A DNA stretch of 64,000 nt from Conyzicola nivalis (GCF_014639655.1 NZ_BMGB01000002.1:434001-498000); one strand, 5' to 3'. Shown: positions 43,126 to 52,798, numbered from the stretch's first letter. The notes: generated by a model from the sequence alone, not told the origin. Numbers and translations are program-made.

Positions 43126-43800
43126 TCAGGCCAGGCGGCAGAAGGTGCGGCCGTCGATCGCCCACGACTGCAGCAGCGTGAAGCCGAGCTGCTCCGCGAG
43201 CGACGTCATGGGGCGCAGGCCGATCTCGGCCCACGGGAAGAGTTCGCTCTCGCCGCCGCGCGCGTCGACGAGCCGGCCCGTGTAGGTGTTGTCGCGGTCG
43301 TCGTCGGGGTGCAGTTCCACCACGATCTCGCCCGTCGCGGTCAGCAGCGAGCGGCAGCGGGTCAGCAGGGCACTCACGTCGCCGCCGATGCCGACATTTC
43401 CGTCGACGAGCAGCGCGGTCTGGTAGGCGCCCTCGCCCGGAAGCGCGTCGAAGACGCTGCCCTGGAGCACCGGCAGCCCGGCCTCGGTCGCGATGGCGAT
43501 CGCGGTGGGGGAGACGTCGACGCCGAGAACCTCGAGTCCGAGCTCTGCGGCGGCTCGCACCATGCGTCCCGGCCCGCAGCCGATGTCGAGCACGGGGCCG
43601 GCGACCGAACCCAGTAAGGTCAGATCCGCGTCATCCGCCCCCGCATTCCAGCGGGCGACGTCCATCGTCGATCGGCTCGCCGCGCCCTGTTCGTCGTCGC
43701 GCAGCAGGAGGGTGACGGCGTCGTTGCGGCGCAGGGCCTCGGCGTACGGCTCAGCGCCGCCCGATCCGAAGGTGTTCGCGGCGACGGAGACGGTGCTCAC
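43126..43800 (-). CDS. Class I SAM-dependent methyltransferase
   Basis: This is a 224-residue methyltransferase with motif I VLDIGCGPGRMVRAA, LEVLGVDVSP for the acidic ribose-binding residue and VVELHPDDD near motif IV. The start is GTG at 43798-43800, overlapping the stop of the TIGR04282 gene (GTGA). It is the last gene of the five-gene coupled operon beginning with the MTA phosphorylase, so it may methylate a sugar or sulfur intermediate, but the acceptor is unknown. Confidence 0.9.
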   Translation of the reverse strand: MSTVSVAANTFGSGGAEPYAEALRRNDAVTLLLRDDEQGAASRSTMDVARWNAGADDADLTLLGSVAGPVLDIGCGPGRMVRAAAELGLEVLGVDVSPTAIAIATEAGLPVLQGSVFDALPGEGAYQTALLVDGNVGIGGDVSALLTRCRSLLTATGEIVVELHPDDDRDNTYTGRLVDARGGESELFPWAEIGLRPMTSLAEQLGFTLLQSWAIDGRTFCRLA

Positions 43801-44429
43801 GCGCGAACCAGCGCGGCGTCGCAGAACGTGGTGACGGCCGCGGCGAAGGCGGTATGCGGCGCAATCTCGGCGACCTCGAGGGCGTCGTCGAACGTGTCGA
43901 CGTCGGTCAGCTCCGGGAGCATGGAGACGTTGAGGCCGGCATCGAGCAGGCGTTCGAGCTGGATGCGCCCGGTGTCGTGGCGGGACATGGGTACGCCGCG
44001 GATGAGGTCGCCGCGCGGGTTCGCCATTCCGAGAGCCCAGAATCCACCGTCGTTGGCGGGGCCGAAGAACGCGTCGACGCCGTCGGGCCAGGCGAACGCG
44101 GGAGCCAGATCGAGGGCGGAGACCTGCGGGGTGTCCATGCCGATGAGGATCGTGGGGCCCTCGACCTCGTCGAAGACCGTGGCGAGCCGCTCGTCGAGGT
44201 CGCCTGCGACCTGGTGCACGACGTCCCAGCCCTCGGTACCGGCGGGCGTGACCACGCCGTCGAAGAGCAGGACGCGTCGGGTCGCTGGCAGGTCGGCGAC
44301 GGCGGCGAGGGTGTCGCTGATCGCGTGGGCGGCAAGGGTCGCGGCCTGCTCGAGGCTCAGCGGCGGGTGCAGGCGCGTCTTGACCTTGCCCGGAATGGTT
44401 TCCTTGGCGATCAGGATCAGTGTGGTCAT
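43797..44429 (-). CDS. TIGR04282/DUF2064 family nucleotidyl- or glycosyltransferase
   Basis: This is a 210-residue GT-A fold protein of the TIGR04282 (DUF2064) group. IAKETIPGKVKTRLHPPL opens the nucleotide-binding site; GMDTPQVSA and FGPANDGGFWALGM are characteristic. Members occur in arsenosugar clusters and, as Rv0540, in the mycobacterial methylthioxylose locus, where they may activate an unusual pentose. Here it lies between GT2 and the methyltransferase in the same operon. The start at 44429 is chosen because TLILIAKETIPG is the family N-terminus. Confidence 0.9.
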   Translation of the reverse strand: MTTLILIAKETIPGKVKTRLHPPLSLEQAATLAAHAISDTLAAVADLPATRRVLLFDGVVTPAGTEGWDVVHQVAGDLDERLATVFDEVEGPTILIGMDTPQVSALDLAPAFAWPDGVDAFFGPANDGGFWALGMANPRGDLIRGVPMSRHDTGRIQLERLLDAGLNVSMLPELTDVDTFDDALEVAEIAPHTAFAAAVTTFCDAALVRA

Positions 44430-44494
44430 GGTGTGTGCCCTCCCAGCAGGCCGTCCGGAATAGTGCCGGACATCACTCATTCGGAGCCGAGCGG

Positions 44495-45163
44495 TTAACG
44501 GGTTGCCCGGTTCTGCACGCGCAGCAACCGGCTCATGTCGAGCACGGCGATGTAGGTGCCGCGGATCGTCCCGGTGACTTTCGAGCGGCCGATGCGCGGC
44601 GCGTAGGGGGAGTCCACCTCGATGATGCGCCACCCCTCGGCGTGCCCGCGCAGCACCTGTTCGAGCGGGTAGCCGCTGCGCCGGTCGCGCAGGTCGAGGG
44701 CGAGCAGCGCCTCGCGGTTCGCGGCGCGCATGGGGCCGAGGTCGTGCAGGTCGAGTTTCGTGGCGCCGCGCATGAGGGCGGCGAGCGCGCGGTTGGCGAT
44801 GCGCGCGTGCAGCGGCCAAGCGCCCCGGCTGGTGGGACGGCGGCGACCGAGCACGAGTTGCGCCGTGCCGGCGACGACGGGGTCGACGACGCGAGGCAGG
44901 TCGCGGGGGTCCATCGAGGCATCCGCATCACAGAAGGCGACGACGGGCGCAGTCGCGGCGAGCAGCCCAGCGTGGGCCGCCGCACCGAATCCGCGACGGG
45001 TCTCGGTGACGACGGTCGCGCCCAGCGAGCGGGCGACCTCGGCGGAGTTGTCGGTCGAGCCGTTGTCGACGACGATCGCGCGGTAGCCCTCGGGCAGGCG
45101 GGCGAGCAGCCACGGCAGGGCGCGCTCCTCGTTCAGGCAGGGGAAGATGACGTCGACGTTCAC
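44495..45163 (-). CDS. Glycosyltransferase family 2 (polyprenyl-phosphate sugar synthase-like)
   Basis: This is a 222-residue GT2 enzyme. DVIFPCLNEERALPWLLARL, VVDNGSTDNSAEVA and FCDADASMDPRDLPRVV hold the UDP/GDP-sugar site and DxD. It is short and lacks membrane helices, like polyprenyl-phosphate mannose/ribose synthases. It resembles the Rv0539-type protein proposed to load a methylthiopentose on decaprenyl phosphate. The start is GTG at 45161-45163, overlapping the epimerase stop (GTGA). Confidence 0.9.
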   Translation of the reverse strand: MNVDVIFPCLNEERALPWLLARLPEGYRAIVVDNGSTDNSAEVARSLGATVVTETRRGFGAAAHAGLLAATAPVVAFCDADASMDPRDLPRVVDPVVAGTAQLVLGRRRPTSRGAWPLHARIANRALAALMRGATKLDLHDLGPMRAANREALLALDLRDRRSGYPLEQVLRGHAEGWRIIEVDSPYAPRIGRSKVTGTIRGTYIAVLDMSRLLRVQNRATR

Positions 45164-46206
45164 GCGACCGCCGCCCGCAGCGGAGCCGTCGCGAATTCGC
45201 GCATGCCCGCTTCGAAGGTCACACGCGGGGCCCAGCCGAGTTCGGTTTTCAGACGGTCGGATGACGCGGTGATGTGCCTCACATCGCCGAGCCGGTATTC
45301 GCCCGTGACCACGGGTGCCGGCCCGCCCGAGTGCTCGCTGAGCTGCCGCGCGATCTCGCCGATCGTGTGCACCACCCCGCTGCCGACGTTGAAGGCGCGT
45401 GAGCCCTGCGCGCGCCCCGTGAATTCGATGGCGGCGAGGTTGGCGGCGGCGACGTCGTGCGAGTGCACGAAGTCGCGGCGCTGCCGGCCGTCCTCGAACA
45501 CGCGCGGCGCCTCCCCGCGCTCGAGCGACGAGCGGAACAGCGACGCGACCCCCGCGTACGGCGTGTTCTGCGGCATGCCCGGCCCGTAGACGTTGTGGTA
45601 GCGCAGGCTCGCCGCGACCCCGCCCGTCGACCTGGCCCAGCTCGTCGCGAGGTGCTCCTGGCTGAGTTTCGAGCTGGCGTAGACGTTGCGCGGGTCGAGC
45701 GGTGCGTCCTCGACGATGAGCGCCGGCTCGAGCGGCGAGCCGTCGTCGTCGAGCGGGTCGAAGCGTCCGGCGTCGAGGTCTTCGGCGCGGCGCGGTGCCG
45801 GTCGGGTGAGACCGCCCGCGCCGAGGTACGCGCCCTCGCCGTAGACCACCATGGAGCTGGCCTGCACGAACCGCCGGATGCCGGCCTCCGCCATCGCGGC
45901 CAACAGAACCGCGGTGCCGTACTCGTTCGTGCTCACGTAGTCGGGCGCGTCGGAGAAGTCGACGCCCAGACCGACTTTCGCGGCCTGGTGGCACACGACG
46001 TCGACGCCCTCGAGGGCCGCGGCGACGGTACCGGTGTCGCGCACGTCCCCGCGGATGAAGTCGACGCCGTCGGGCATCGACGGCTCGCCGCCGTGCACGT
46101 CGGCGCGCAACGAGTCGAGAACGCGCACCTCGTGTCCCGCGCCGAGCGCGGCCTCGACGATGGCCGATCCGATGAAGCCGGCCCCGCCGGTGACGAGCAG
46201 CCTCAC
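45160..46206 (-). CDS. NAD-dependent sugar epimerase/dehydratase (extended SDR)
   Basis: This is a 348-residue extended SDR of the UDP-glucose-epimerase group. TGGAGFIGSAIVEAAL starts the NAD site, DVVCHQAAKVGLGVD follows, YASSK holds the catalytic Tyr/Lys and RYHNVYGPGMPQNTPYAG the substrate loop. It probably epimerises or dehydrates a nucleotide sugar. In mycobacteria galE3 (Rv0536) lies next to the MTA phosphorylase gene in the same order as here. Its ends overlap both neighbours, so the operon is tightly coupled. Confidence 0.93.
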   Translation of the reverse strand: MRLLVTGGAGFIGSAIVEAALGAGHEVRVLDSLRADVHGGEPSMPDGVDFIRGDVRDTGTVAAALEGVDVVCHQAAKVGLGVDFSDAPDYVSTNEYGTAVLLAAMAEAGIRRFVQASSMVVYGEGAYLGAGGLTRPAPRRAEDLDAGRFDPLDDDGSPLEPALIVEDAPLDPRNVYASSKLSQEHLATSWARSTGGVAASLRYHNVYGPGMPQNTPYAGVASLFRSSLERGEAPRVFEDGRQRRDFVHSHDVAAANLAAIEFTGRAQGSRAFNVGSGVVHTIGEIARQLSEHSGGPAPVVTGEYRLGDVRHITASSDRLKTELGWAPRVTFEAGMREFATAPLRAAVA

Positions 46207-47015
46207 TGTGCCATCACCTTGGCGACCTCGGCCGGGTCGATGAGCTCGCGCCCGGCGTAGTCCTCGGGCAGCGCGCGGATGATCGCCTCGATCGCCGCCA
46301 CGATGCGCGGCTGTGCCTCCTTGAGGCGCGAGAAGACCAGCGCGGCGCTGAGCGGTTCGCCCTGCTTCTCGTCGTCGGCCACACCGGCATCGGAGTCGGT
46401 GACGTAGCTGAGGTTGACGGTGCCGATGTTCAGTTCGGCGGCGAGCGGGACCTCGGGGTAGAGCGTCATGTTGACGGTGTGCGCGCCGGCCGCGCGGAAC
46501 CAGAGCGACTCGGCGCGGGTGGAGAACCGCGGCCCCTGGATGACGACGACGGTGCCCGAGGTCTTCACATCGTCGCCGGTCAGCGTCGCCGCGGCGAGCG
46601 CGTGCAGTTCGGGGTCGAACGGGTCGGCGCTGGCGAGGTGCTGCACCGAAACCATGTCGAAGAAGGTGTCGCGACGCCCGTGCGTGCGGTCGATGTACTG
46701 GTCGGTGAGCACGAGCGTGCCGGGCAGGTAGTCGGGGCTGACACCGCCCACCGCCGCGCTCGACAGGATCGCCTTCACCCCGAGGGAGGCGAGCGCCCAG
46801 ATGTTGGCGCGGTAGTTGATGAGGTGCGGGGCGACCGAGTGGTCGGCGCCGTGGCGGGTGAGGAACGCGACGGTGCGACCGCCGAGCTGCCCGATCGTGA
46901 CGACGGCCTGCCCGTACGGCGTATCGATGCGCCGTTTCTCGCTCGACTCGGGGTCGAACAACGAGTAGAGGCCGGAGCCTCCGATGACGGCTACGCGCGC
47001 GGTCGATTCAGTCAT
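46203..47015 (-). CDS. mtnP: S-methyl-5'-thioadenosine phosphorylase
   Basis: This is a 270-residue MTA phosphorylase/purine nucleoside phosphorylase. AVIGGSGLYSLFD carries the phosphate-binding Ser, FLTRHGADHSVAPHLINYRAN the family signature, SSAAVGGVSPDYLPGTLVL the base site, and VNMTLYPEVPLAAELNI the ribose site. It converts MTA to adenine and 5-methylthioribose-1-phosphate. No methionine-salvage genes (mtnA-mtnD) follow; the operon continues with sugar-nucleotide and glycosyltransferase genes, which suggests the methylthio-sugar is built into a glycan. The ATG at 47015 fits the family; another ATG four codons earlier is possible. Confidence 0.94.
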   Translation of the reverse strand: MTESTARVAVIGGSGLYSLFDPESSEKRRIDTPYGQAVVTIGQLGGRTVAFLTRHGADHSVAPHLINYRANIWALASLGVKAILSSAAVGGVSPDYLPGTLVLTDQYIDRTHGRRDTFFDMVSVQHLASADPFDPELHALAAATLTGDDVKTSGTVVVIQGPRFSTRAESLWFRAAGAHTVNMTLYPEVPLAAELNIGTVNLSYVTDSDAGVADDEKQGEPLSAALVFSRLKEAQPRIVAAIEAIIRALPEDYAGRELIDPAEVAKVMAQ

Positions 47016-47103
47016 GTGGTGCACCATTCCCAGAAAATGCTCGAGGACGACGTGTCCTTACTAGGGATTCGGTGCGGCGCCCCAGGTGGATTGGGCGGCG
47101 CGG

Positions 47104-48531
47104 CTACTCGGGCAGCACGTGCTCCCGCGCCAGCCGCGCGTACCAGTGCGCGCTGTCCTTCGGCAGCCGCTCGAGCGTCTCGTAGTCGACCCGTACGATG
47201 CCGAAACGCTTCGCGTACCCGTAGCCCCACTCGAAGTTGTCGAGCAGCGACCACACCTGGTAGCCGCGCAGGTCGACGCCGCGTTCGAGGGCGCGGTGCA
47301 CCGCCGTGATGTGGCGGCGCAGGTAGTCGACCCGGTCGGCGTCGTGCACCGCGCCGTCGACCACCCGGTCGTCGAAGGCCGCACCGTTCTCGGTGATCAT
47401 GAGCGGTAGCCGCGGGTAGCTCGCGTGCAGCCCCATCAGTAGGTCTTCGAGTCCGGACGGGTCGATGTTCCAGCCCATCGCCGTGTACGGCCCCGGCTGT
47501 GGCAGGAACTCGACGTTCTCCGATCCGGGCCACGCCGATCCGCTCGCCGCCTTGTGCCCGTCGGCCATCTGCTTCTCGCTGACGCCGTCCCACTCGCGCA
47601 CGAGGTTGGTGGAGTAGTAGTTCACGCCGAGCACGTCGAGCGGCTGGTGGATCAGCTCGAGATCCCCAGGCAGGACGAACGCCCAGTCGGTGACGCCCGC
47701 GGTGTCGACGAACAGGTCGAGGGGGTACGCGCCCTCGAGCAGCGGCCCCAGGAACGCCCGGTTGGCGAGCGCGTCGAGTCGCCGCACGGCCTCCGCCTCG
47801 CCCCGGAACACGTGCAGGTTGAGCGTGATCGAGAACTGCGGGTCGCTGGTCACCACGTCGCGGAGGGCCGAGACCGCGAGGCCGTGCGCCAGGTTCAGGT
47901 GGTGCACCGCGGCGAGCGCGGCCGCCCCGTCGGTGCGTCCCGGCGCGTGCGCCCCCGAGCCGTAGCCCAGGTACGCCGAACACCACGGCTCGTTCAGCGT
48001 CGTCCAGGTGTGCACCCGGTCGCCGAGCCGCTCGCCGACGATGCGCGCGTACTCGGCGAACGCGAGTGCGGTCCCGCGGCTGGTCCAGCCGCCCTCGTTT
48101 TCGAGCGCCTGCGGAAGGTCCCAGTGGTAGAGCGTCGCGATGGGGCGGATGCCCCGCGCCAGCAGTCCGTCGACCAGACGCTCGTAGAAGTCGAGTCCGG
48201 CCTCGTTGGCGGGGCCGCGCCCGGTGGCTTGGATTCGCGACCAGGAGATCGAGAACCGGTAGGCCTCCAGCCCGAGCGACGCCATGAGGTCGAGGTCGCT
48301 CTCGAGCCGGTGGTAGTGGTCGGCCGCCACGTCGCCGGTGTCGCCGTTCCACGTCTTACCGGCCGTGTGGCTGAACGTGTCCCAGATCGAGGGCCCCCGG
48401 CCGCCCTCTGCAGCCGCCCCCTCGATCTGGTACGCCGCCGTGGCCGAGCCGAAGATGAAGTCGGACGGGAAGCGCAGTCCGGCGTCGCGGTAGTCGGCCC
48501 GGCCGACGGAAATAGTGTCGGTCACGCTCAT
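47104..48531 (-). CDS. GH1 beta-glucosidase/beta-glycosidase
   Basis: This is a 475-residue GH1 enzyme. [19 protein letters not shown] opens the barrel, Glu181 in TLNEPW is the acid/base and Glu381 in ITENGAA the nucleophile; both are at usual GH1 spacing. It hydrolyses beta-glucosides or related disaccharides inside the cell. The ATG at 48531 overlaps the alpha-xylosidase stop (ATGA). Together with GH31 it could break down xyloglucan oligosaccharides, GH31 removing xylose and GH1 splitting the glucose backbone. Confidence 0.95.
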   Translation of the reverse strand: MSVTDTISVGRADYRDAGLRFPSDFIFGSATAAYQIEGAAAEGGRGPSIWDTFSHTAGKTWNGDTGDVAADHYHRLESDLDLMASLGLEAYRFSISWSRIQATGRGPANEAGLDFYERLVDGLLARGIRPIATLYHWDLPQALENEGGWTSRGTALAFAEYARIVGERLGDRVHTWTTLNEPWCSAYLGYGSGAHAPGRTDGAAALAAVHHLNLAHGLAVSALRDVVTSDPQFSITLNLHVFRGEAEAVRRLDALANRAFLGPLLEGAYPLDLFVDTAGVTDWAFVLPGDLELIHQPLDVLGVNYYSTNLVREWDGVSEKQMADGHKAASGSAWPGSENVEFLPQPGPYTAMGWNIDPSGLEDLLMGLHASYPRLPLMITENGAAFDDRVVDGAVHDADRVDYLRRHITAVHRALERGVDLRGYQVWSLLDNFEWGYGYAKRFGIVRVDYETLERLPKDSAHWYARLAREHVLPE

Positions 48532-50864
48532 CGCAGCACCGCCGATCCGCCGGAGCTGGCGATCGGGTCGTCGCCCGCGAGAGCCGCGCGGAACGCGACA
48601 TCCGCGGGCCCCGAAACGGTGATCGCGCCGGCGTCCGCCGACACGGTCACCGTGACCGACGTGCCGTCGAGCGGGTTGTCGATCGCGATGTCGCGGCTGC
48701 CGGTGAAGCCCGGGTAAACGGTGACCAGCGGGTCGACCGTGTAGTCGTAGTCGGGGCGGTCGTTCTGCGAACCGGTGACGATCACGGCTCCCTCGCGCAC
48801 CCACAGCGGAAGGCTGTCGAAGCCGTGCGTCTCGGTGCGCCACTGCGGCCCGTCGGCGGTCTCGCCGGTGAGGTAGTTGGTCCAACGGCCGGCGGGCAGG
48901 TAGAACTGCACGTCGCCTGCCGCGCTGAACACGGGTGCGACCAGCAGGTCGTGGCCCAGCAGATATTGGCGATCGAGGTAGTCGACCGAGGGGTCGCCCG
49001 CGAACTCGAGCTGCATCGGCCGCATGAACGGTGTGCCCGTCTCGTGTGCCTCGATGCCCACCCGGTAGAGGTAGGGCATGAGCTCGAGCTTCAGGGTGGT
49101 GAAGCGCCGGGTCACGTCGACCGCGCTCTGGCCGGGGGCCTCGGTGCCGTCGTCGAACAGCCACGGCACCCGGTAGTTCGACGAACCGTGCAGGCGGGAG
49201 TGGCTCGACATCAGGCCGAAGGCGACCCAGCGCTTGAAGACGGCGGGGTCTGGGCTGCCCTCGAAGCCGCCGATGTCGTGGCTCCAGTAGCCGAAACCGC
49301 TGAGCGCGAGCGAGAGGCCGCCACGCAGGGTCTCGGCCATCGACTCGAAGCTCGACGAGTTGTCGCCGCCCCAGTGCACGGGCTGCTTCTGCCCGCCGAC
49401 GGTGGCCGAGCGGGCGAACAGCACGGCGTCGCCCTCACCGCGGTGCTCCTCGAGCACCTCGAAGACGGCGGCGTTGTAGAGCTGGGCGTACCAGTTGTGC
49501 ATGACCTCGGGCGAGGATCCGTCGTGCCAGACCACGTCGGTGGGGATGCGCTCGCCGAAGTCGGTCTTGATCGCGTCGACCCCCTGCGCGAAGAGAACGC
49601 GCAGCTTGTCCTGGAACCACCGGGTCGCATCCGGGTTCGTGAAGTCGACGAGCCCCATGCCGGCCTGCCACATGTCCCACTGCCAGACGTCGCCGTTCTC
49701 CTTCTTGACCAGGTAGCCGGCCTCCTTCGCCTCGGCGAAGATCTCGGCGCGCTGGGCGATGTACGGGTTGATCCAGGCGCTGACGTGCAGGTTCTTCTCG
49801 TGCAGGCGCCCGAGCATGCCCTCCGGGTCGGGGAAGACCCGCGGGTCCCACTCGAAGTCGGTCCAGTTGAACTCGCGCATCCAGAAGCAGTCGAAGTGGA
49901 AGACGCTGAGCGGGAGGTCGCGTTCGGCCATGCCGTCGATGAAGGATGACACGGTCGCTTCGTCGTACTCGGTGGTGAACGACGTCGACAGCCACAGTCC
50001 GTACGACCACGCCGGCACCTTCGCGGGGCGACCGGTGAGGCGGGTGTAGCGCTCGAGGATCCGGGCGGGAGTGTCGCCCTGGATCACGAGGTACTCGAGC
50101 GTCTCGCCCGGCACCGAGAACTGCACCTCCTCGACCGACTCGGTGCCCACCTCGAACGACACGTGCTCGGGGTGGTTGACCAGCACGCCGTAGCCGCGGT
50201 TGGTGAGGTAGAACGGCACGTTCTTGTACGACTGCTCGCTCGAGGTGCCGCCGTCGGCGTTCCAGATGTCGATTGTCTGGCCGTTCTTCACCAGCGGCCC
50301 GAAGCGCTCGCCGAGTCCGTAGACCAGCTCGCCGACGCCCAGTGAGAGCCGGGCGTGCAGGTAGGCGGGGGCGGCGGCAAGGCCCGTCGTGGTGACCCCG
50401 GAAACGCCGGCCGGCTCGGCCGTGACGGTCGCGTCGGCGCCGAGCTCGATGTGCCCGATGGACTTGTGGCCGCTCGTGGTGAGCACCCGGCCGCCCGACT
50501 CGAACGTCAGGTTCCACGGCGACCCGGCCGCGATGCGCGCGCTGAGCGGACCCGAGGTGATCACGCCGCCGGCCTCGTCGATCGCGATCGCCGGGGCCTC
50601 GTCGGTCGCGCCGTCGAGCTCGAAGCCCTGGTTGCGTGTACCGCCCGTGTTCTTCTCGATCCGCACCCGGATGATGCCGGGCAGGGGAGCGGAGAGCGTC
50701 ACCGAGAGCAGCGCGCGGTTGAGCACGTCGCCGCGGCGCTCGATCACCTTGGTCGGAGCGGTGATGCGGATGGCGTCGCCGCGGTGCTCGATGTCGTACG
50801 CCTCCTGGGCATAGCGGGCGTCGACCCCGGGGCGGGCGTGCCAGAATCCGTCGGTGAATTTCAT
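48528..50864 (-). CDS. yicI: GH31 alpha-xylosidase (YicI type)
   Basis: This is a 778-residue GH31 enzyme. Asp435 in [12 protein letters not shown] is the expected nucleophile and Asp501 in HWGGDNSSS the acid/base. Their spacing of 66 residues equals that of E. coli YicI (Asp416/Asp482), and [19 protein letters not shown] is the YicI-type active-site segment that selects alpha-xylosides. The start is ATG at 50862-50864, 2 bases after the permease stop. It removes alpha-linked xylose from isoprimeverose-like oligosaccharides taken up by the adjacent transporter. Confidence 0.96.
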   Translation of the reverse strand: MKFTDGFWHARPGVDARYAQEAYDIEHRGDAIRITAPTKVIERRGDVLNRALLSVTLSAPLPGIIRVRIEKNTGGTRNQGFELDGATDEAPAIAIDEAGGVITSGPLSARIAAGSPWNLTFESGGRVLTTSGHKSIGHIELGADATVTAEPAGVSGVTTTGLAAAPAYLHARLSLGVGELVYGLGERFGPLVKNGQTIDIWNADGGTSSEQSYKNVPFYLTNRGYGVLVNHPEHVSFEVGTESVEEVQFSVPGETLEYLVIQGDTPARILERYTRLTGRPAKVPAWSYGLWLSTSFTTEYDEATVSSFIDGMAERDLPLSVFHFDCFWMREFNWTDFEWDPRVFPDPEGMLGRLHEKNLHVSAWINPYIAQRAEIFAEAKEAGYLVKKENGDVWQWDMWQAGMGLVDFTNPDATRWFQDKLRVLFAQGVDAIKTDFGERIPTDVVWHDGSSPEVMHNWYAQLYNAAVFEVLEEHRGEGDAVLFARSATVGGQKQPVHWGGDNSSSFESMAETLRGGLSLALSGFGYWSHDIGGFEGSPDPAVFKRWVAFGLMSSHSRLHGSSNYRVPWLFDDGTEAPGQSAVDVTRRFTTLKLELMPYLYRVGIEAHETGTPFMRPMQLEFAGDPSVDYLDRQYLLGHDLLVAPVFSAAGDVQFYLPAGRWTNYLTGETADGPQWRTETHGFDSLPLWVREGAVIVTGSQNDRPDYDYTVDPLVTVYPGFTGSRDIAIDNPLDGTSVTVTVSADAGAITVSGPADVAFRAALAGDDPIASSGGSAVLR

Positions 50865-50866
50865 GG

Positions 50867-51772
50867 TTACTTGACTGCTCCTGCGGTAATGCCCCTGGTG
50901 AGGGTTCGTTGGAAGATGAGGAAGAAGATCAGGGTCGGCAGCAGACCGAGCAGCGCGGACGCGCTCGTGGTGGTGACGTCCATCAGGCGGTCGCCCTGCA
51001 GCACGGCGATCGAGACCGGCACCGTCTGGGTCGCGTTGCTGACCAGGAAGGTGAGCGGGATGAGGAACTCGTTCCAGGTCCAGATGAAGAAGAAGATGAG
51101 CAGCACGCTGAGCGTGCCCCGCGAGATCGGGAAGACGACGCGCCACAGGATGCGCCACCGGCTCGCGCCGTCGATGGATGCCGCTTCGAGGATCTCCTTC
51201 GGGAACGTGCCGTACACCGAGGCGAGCAGGTAGGTGCCGAACGCGCTCTGGATCACCACGAAGATGATGATGACGGCCCACTGGTTGTCGTACAGGCCCA
51301 CCGACTTGAACATGAAGTAGAGCGGGTAGAGCAGCACCTCCTGCGGGAGCATGTTCGCCAGCAGGATGAGCACCACGATCCAGGTGCGGCCGCGTACCCG
51401 CCCGATACCGAGCGCGAAGGCGTTGAGCATGGAGATGAGCACGGCGGCGACGGCGACGACGCTCGAGATGAAGAAGCTGTTCCACAGCTTCTCGGGGAAG
51501 TTCACGCGTTCCCAGAAGTTCGTGAGGCCGCCGAAGTCGAGACCGGTCGGCAGGCTGAGCGGACCGTTGGCGTTGTAGTCGGCGGGCGACTTGAACGAGT
51601 TGAGCAGGATCATAAAGAACGGCACGGCGATGAGCAGGCCGAGCAGGATGGCGACGAGCAGGATCGCCCAGTCGCCCGGGGTCTTGCCCTTCGGCCCGCC
51701 CCGCTTGCGCGCCGGCTTCTTCACGAGGGGCGCCGCGACGACCTCGGTGTCGGTGCTGAGTGTGGAAGTCAT
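50867..51772 (-). CDS. Carbohydrate ABC transporter permease (MalG type)
   Basis: This is a 301-residue MalG-type permease with six helices and the EAA loop EAASIDGASRWRILWRVVFP. The cytoplasmic N-terminus is long and basic. The ATG at 51770-51772 shares one base with the TAA of the MalF-type gene. It forms the channel with that subunit. No ATPase gene is in the cluster, so a shared MsiK-like ATPase elsewhere probably drives it. Confidence 0.94.
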   Translation of the reverse strand: MTSTLSTDTEVVAAPLVKKPARKRGGPKGKTPGDWAILLVAILLGLLIAVPFFMILLNSFKSPADYNANGPLSLPTGLDFGGLTNFWERVNFPEKLWNSFFISSVVAVAAVLISMLNAFALGIGRVRGRTWIVVLILLANMLPQEVLLYPLYFMFKSVGLYDNQWAVIIIFVVIQSAFGTYLLASVYGTFPKEILEAASIDGASRWRILWRVVFPISRGTLSVLLIFFFIWTWNEFLIPLTFLVSNATQTVPVSIAVLQGDRLMDVTTTSASALLGLLPTLIFFLIFQRTLTRGITAGAVK

Positions 51773-52728
51773 TAGATTTCCTCTTCCTTGCGCTCGAGCC
51801 GGGTCTGGAAGACGATGAAGACGATCGAGACGGCGGCGATGACGACGGTGAGTGCGGTGGCGATCGTGGCGCCGTAGCCCACCTGCTGCGACTGGAAGAA
51901 CTCGCTGTAGGCGTAGTAGGCGGGAACGATGGTGGACGTGCCGGGTCCGCCGCCGGTGAGGGTGTAGATCGGGCCGAACACCTTGAGCGCGGCGATGGTG
52001 CAGGTGAGGGTGACCACGAAGATCTCGGGTCGGATGATCGACACCGTGATCGAACGGAAGCGCTGGATCCAGTTGGCGCCGTCGAGCTCCGCCGCTTCGT
52101 ACAGCTCGGGGTCGACGCGCTCGAGGGCGGCCATGAAGATCACGATCGGGTAGCCGAGCTGAACCCAGATCATGATCACCATGATGCTGGGCAGTGCGGT
52201 GTCGGGGCTGCCCAGCCAGTTGTGGGCGAGACCGCCGAGTCCGATGCCCTCGAGCACCTCGTTGAGCGCGCCGTTCTGGGGGCGAAGGATCCAGCCGATC
52301 ACGATCGCGGCGATGACGCCCGGCAGAATCTGCGGCAGGTAGTAGGTGGCCCGGAAGAAGCTGGCGAGCTTGCCGCCGAACTTCTTGCCGATGAGGTCGA
52401 AGAGCATGGCCGCCAGCACGAGACCCAGCAGCGTAGGCACGACGACCATGGCGACGACCATGGCGATGGAGTTGCCGAAGCTGGTCCAGAAGACGTCGTC
52501 GGCGAAGAGCTTCTCCCAGTTCTCGAGACCGATCCATTCGGGCGGGCGGATGCCGCGATAGCTCGTGAAGGTGAGGTAGACGTTCCACACCAGCGGCACG
52601 ATGACGATGAGCGTCAGCAACGCGAGGCCCGGGAGGAGGTACGGCCAGAACGCGCGTGTCGCGCTTCCGGGGATGAGGCTGGGGAGCAGCCGCTTGGGCG
52701 GCGCCGAGGTGGTGCGTGACATCACCAT
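51772..52728 (-). CDS. Carbohydrate ABC transporter permease (MalF type)
   Basis: This is a 318-residue MalF/UgpA-type permease. LLPGLALLTLIVIVPLVWNV forms helix 1, and the EAA loop is YEAAELDGANWIQRFRSITV. PTLLGLVLAAMLFDLIGKK and GGPGTSTIVPAYYAY are typical. ATG 52728 or the ATG two codons later may start it. The solute-binding gene lies 70 bases upstream, across a GC-rich hairpin. It is coupled to the MalG-type gene. Confidence 0.94.
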   Translation of the reverse strand: MVMSRTTSAPPKRLLPSLIPGSATRAFWPYLLPGLALLTLIVIVPLVWNVYLTFTSYRGIRPPEWIGLENWEKLFADDVFWTSFGNSIAMVVAMVVVPTLLGLVLAAMLFDLIGKKFGGKLASFFRATYYLPQILPGVIAAIVIGWILRPQNGALNEVLEGIGLGGLAHNWLGSPDTALPSIMVIMIWVQLGYPIVIFMAALERVDPELYEAAELDGANWIQRFRSITVSIIRPEIFVVTLTCTIAALKVFGPIYTLTGGGPGTSTIVPAYYAYSEFFQSQQVGYGATIATALTVVIAAVSIVFIVFQTRLERKEEEI

Positions 52729-52761
52729 GCGAGTGGCCTTTCGTGAAGGGCGGATGAAGGG

Positions 52762-52789
52762 GGTCGGGGGCCGCGGACGGCCCCCGACC
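52762..52789 (-). terminator. Intercistronic hairpin between binding protein and permease
   Basis: GGTCGGGGGCC (52762-52772) pairs perfectly with 52779-52789 around a six-base loop, 10 bases past the binding-protein stop. As at metQ-metN, it probably lowers expression of the permeases relative to the receptor. Confidence 0.65.
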
Positions 52790-52798
52790 GGAGTGCGA

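Noticed and set aside
47016-47103. Methionine-salvage genes linked to mtnP
   Set aside because: Neither side of mtnP holds mtnA, mtnB, mtnC or mtnD-like genes; the flanks are a GH1 glycosidase and the sugar epimerase.
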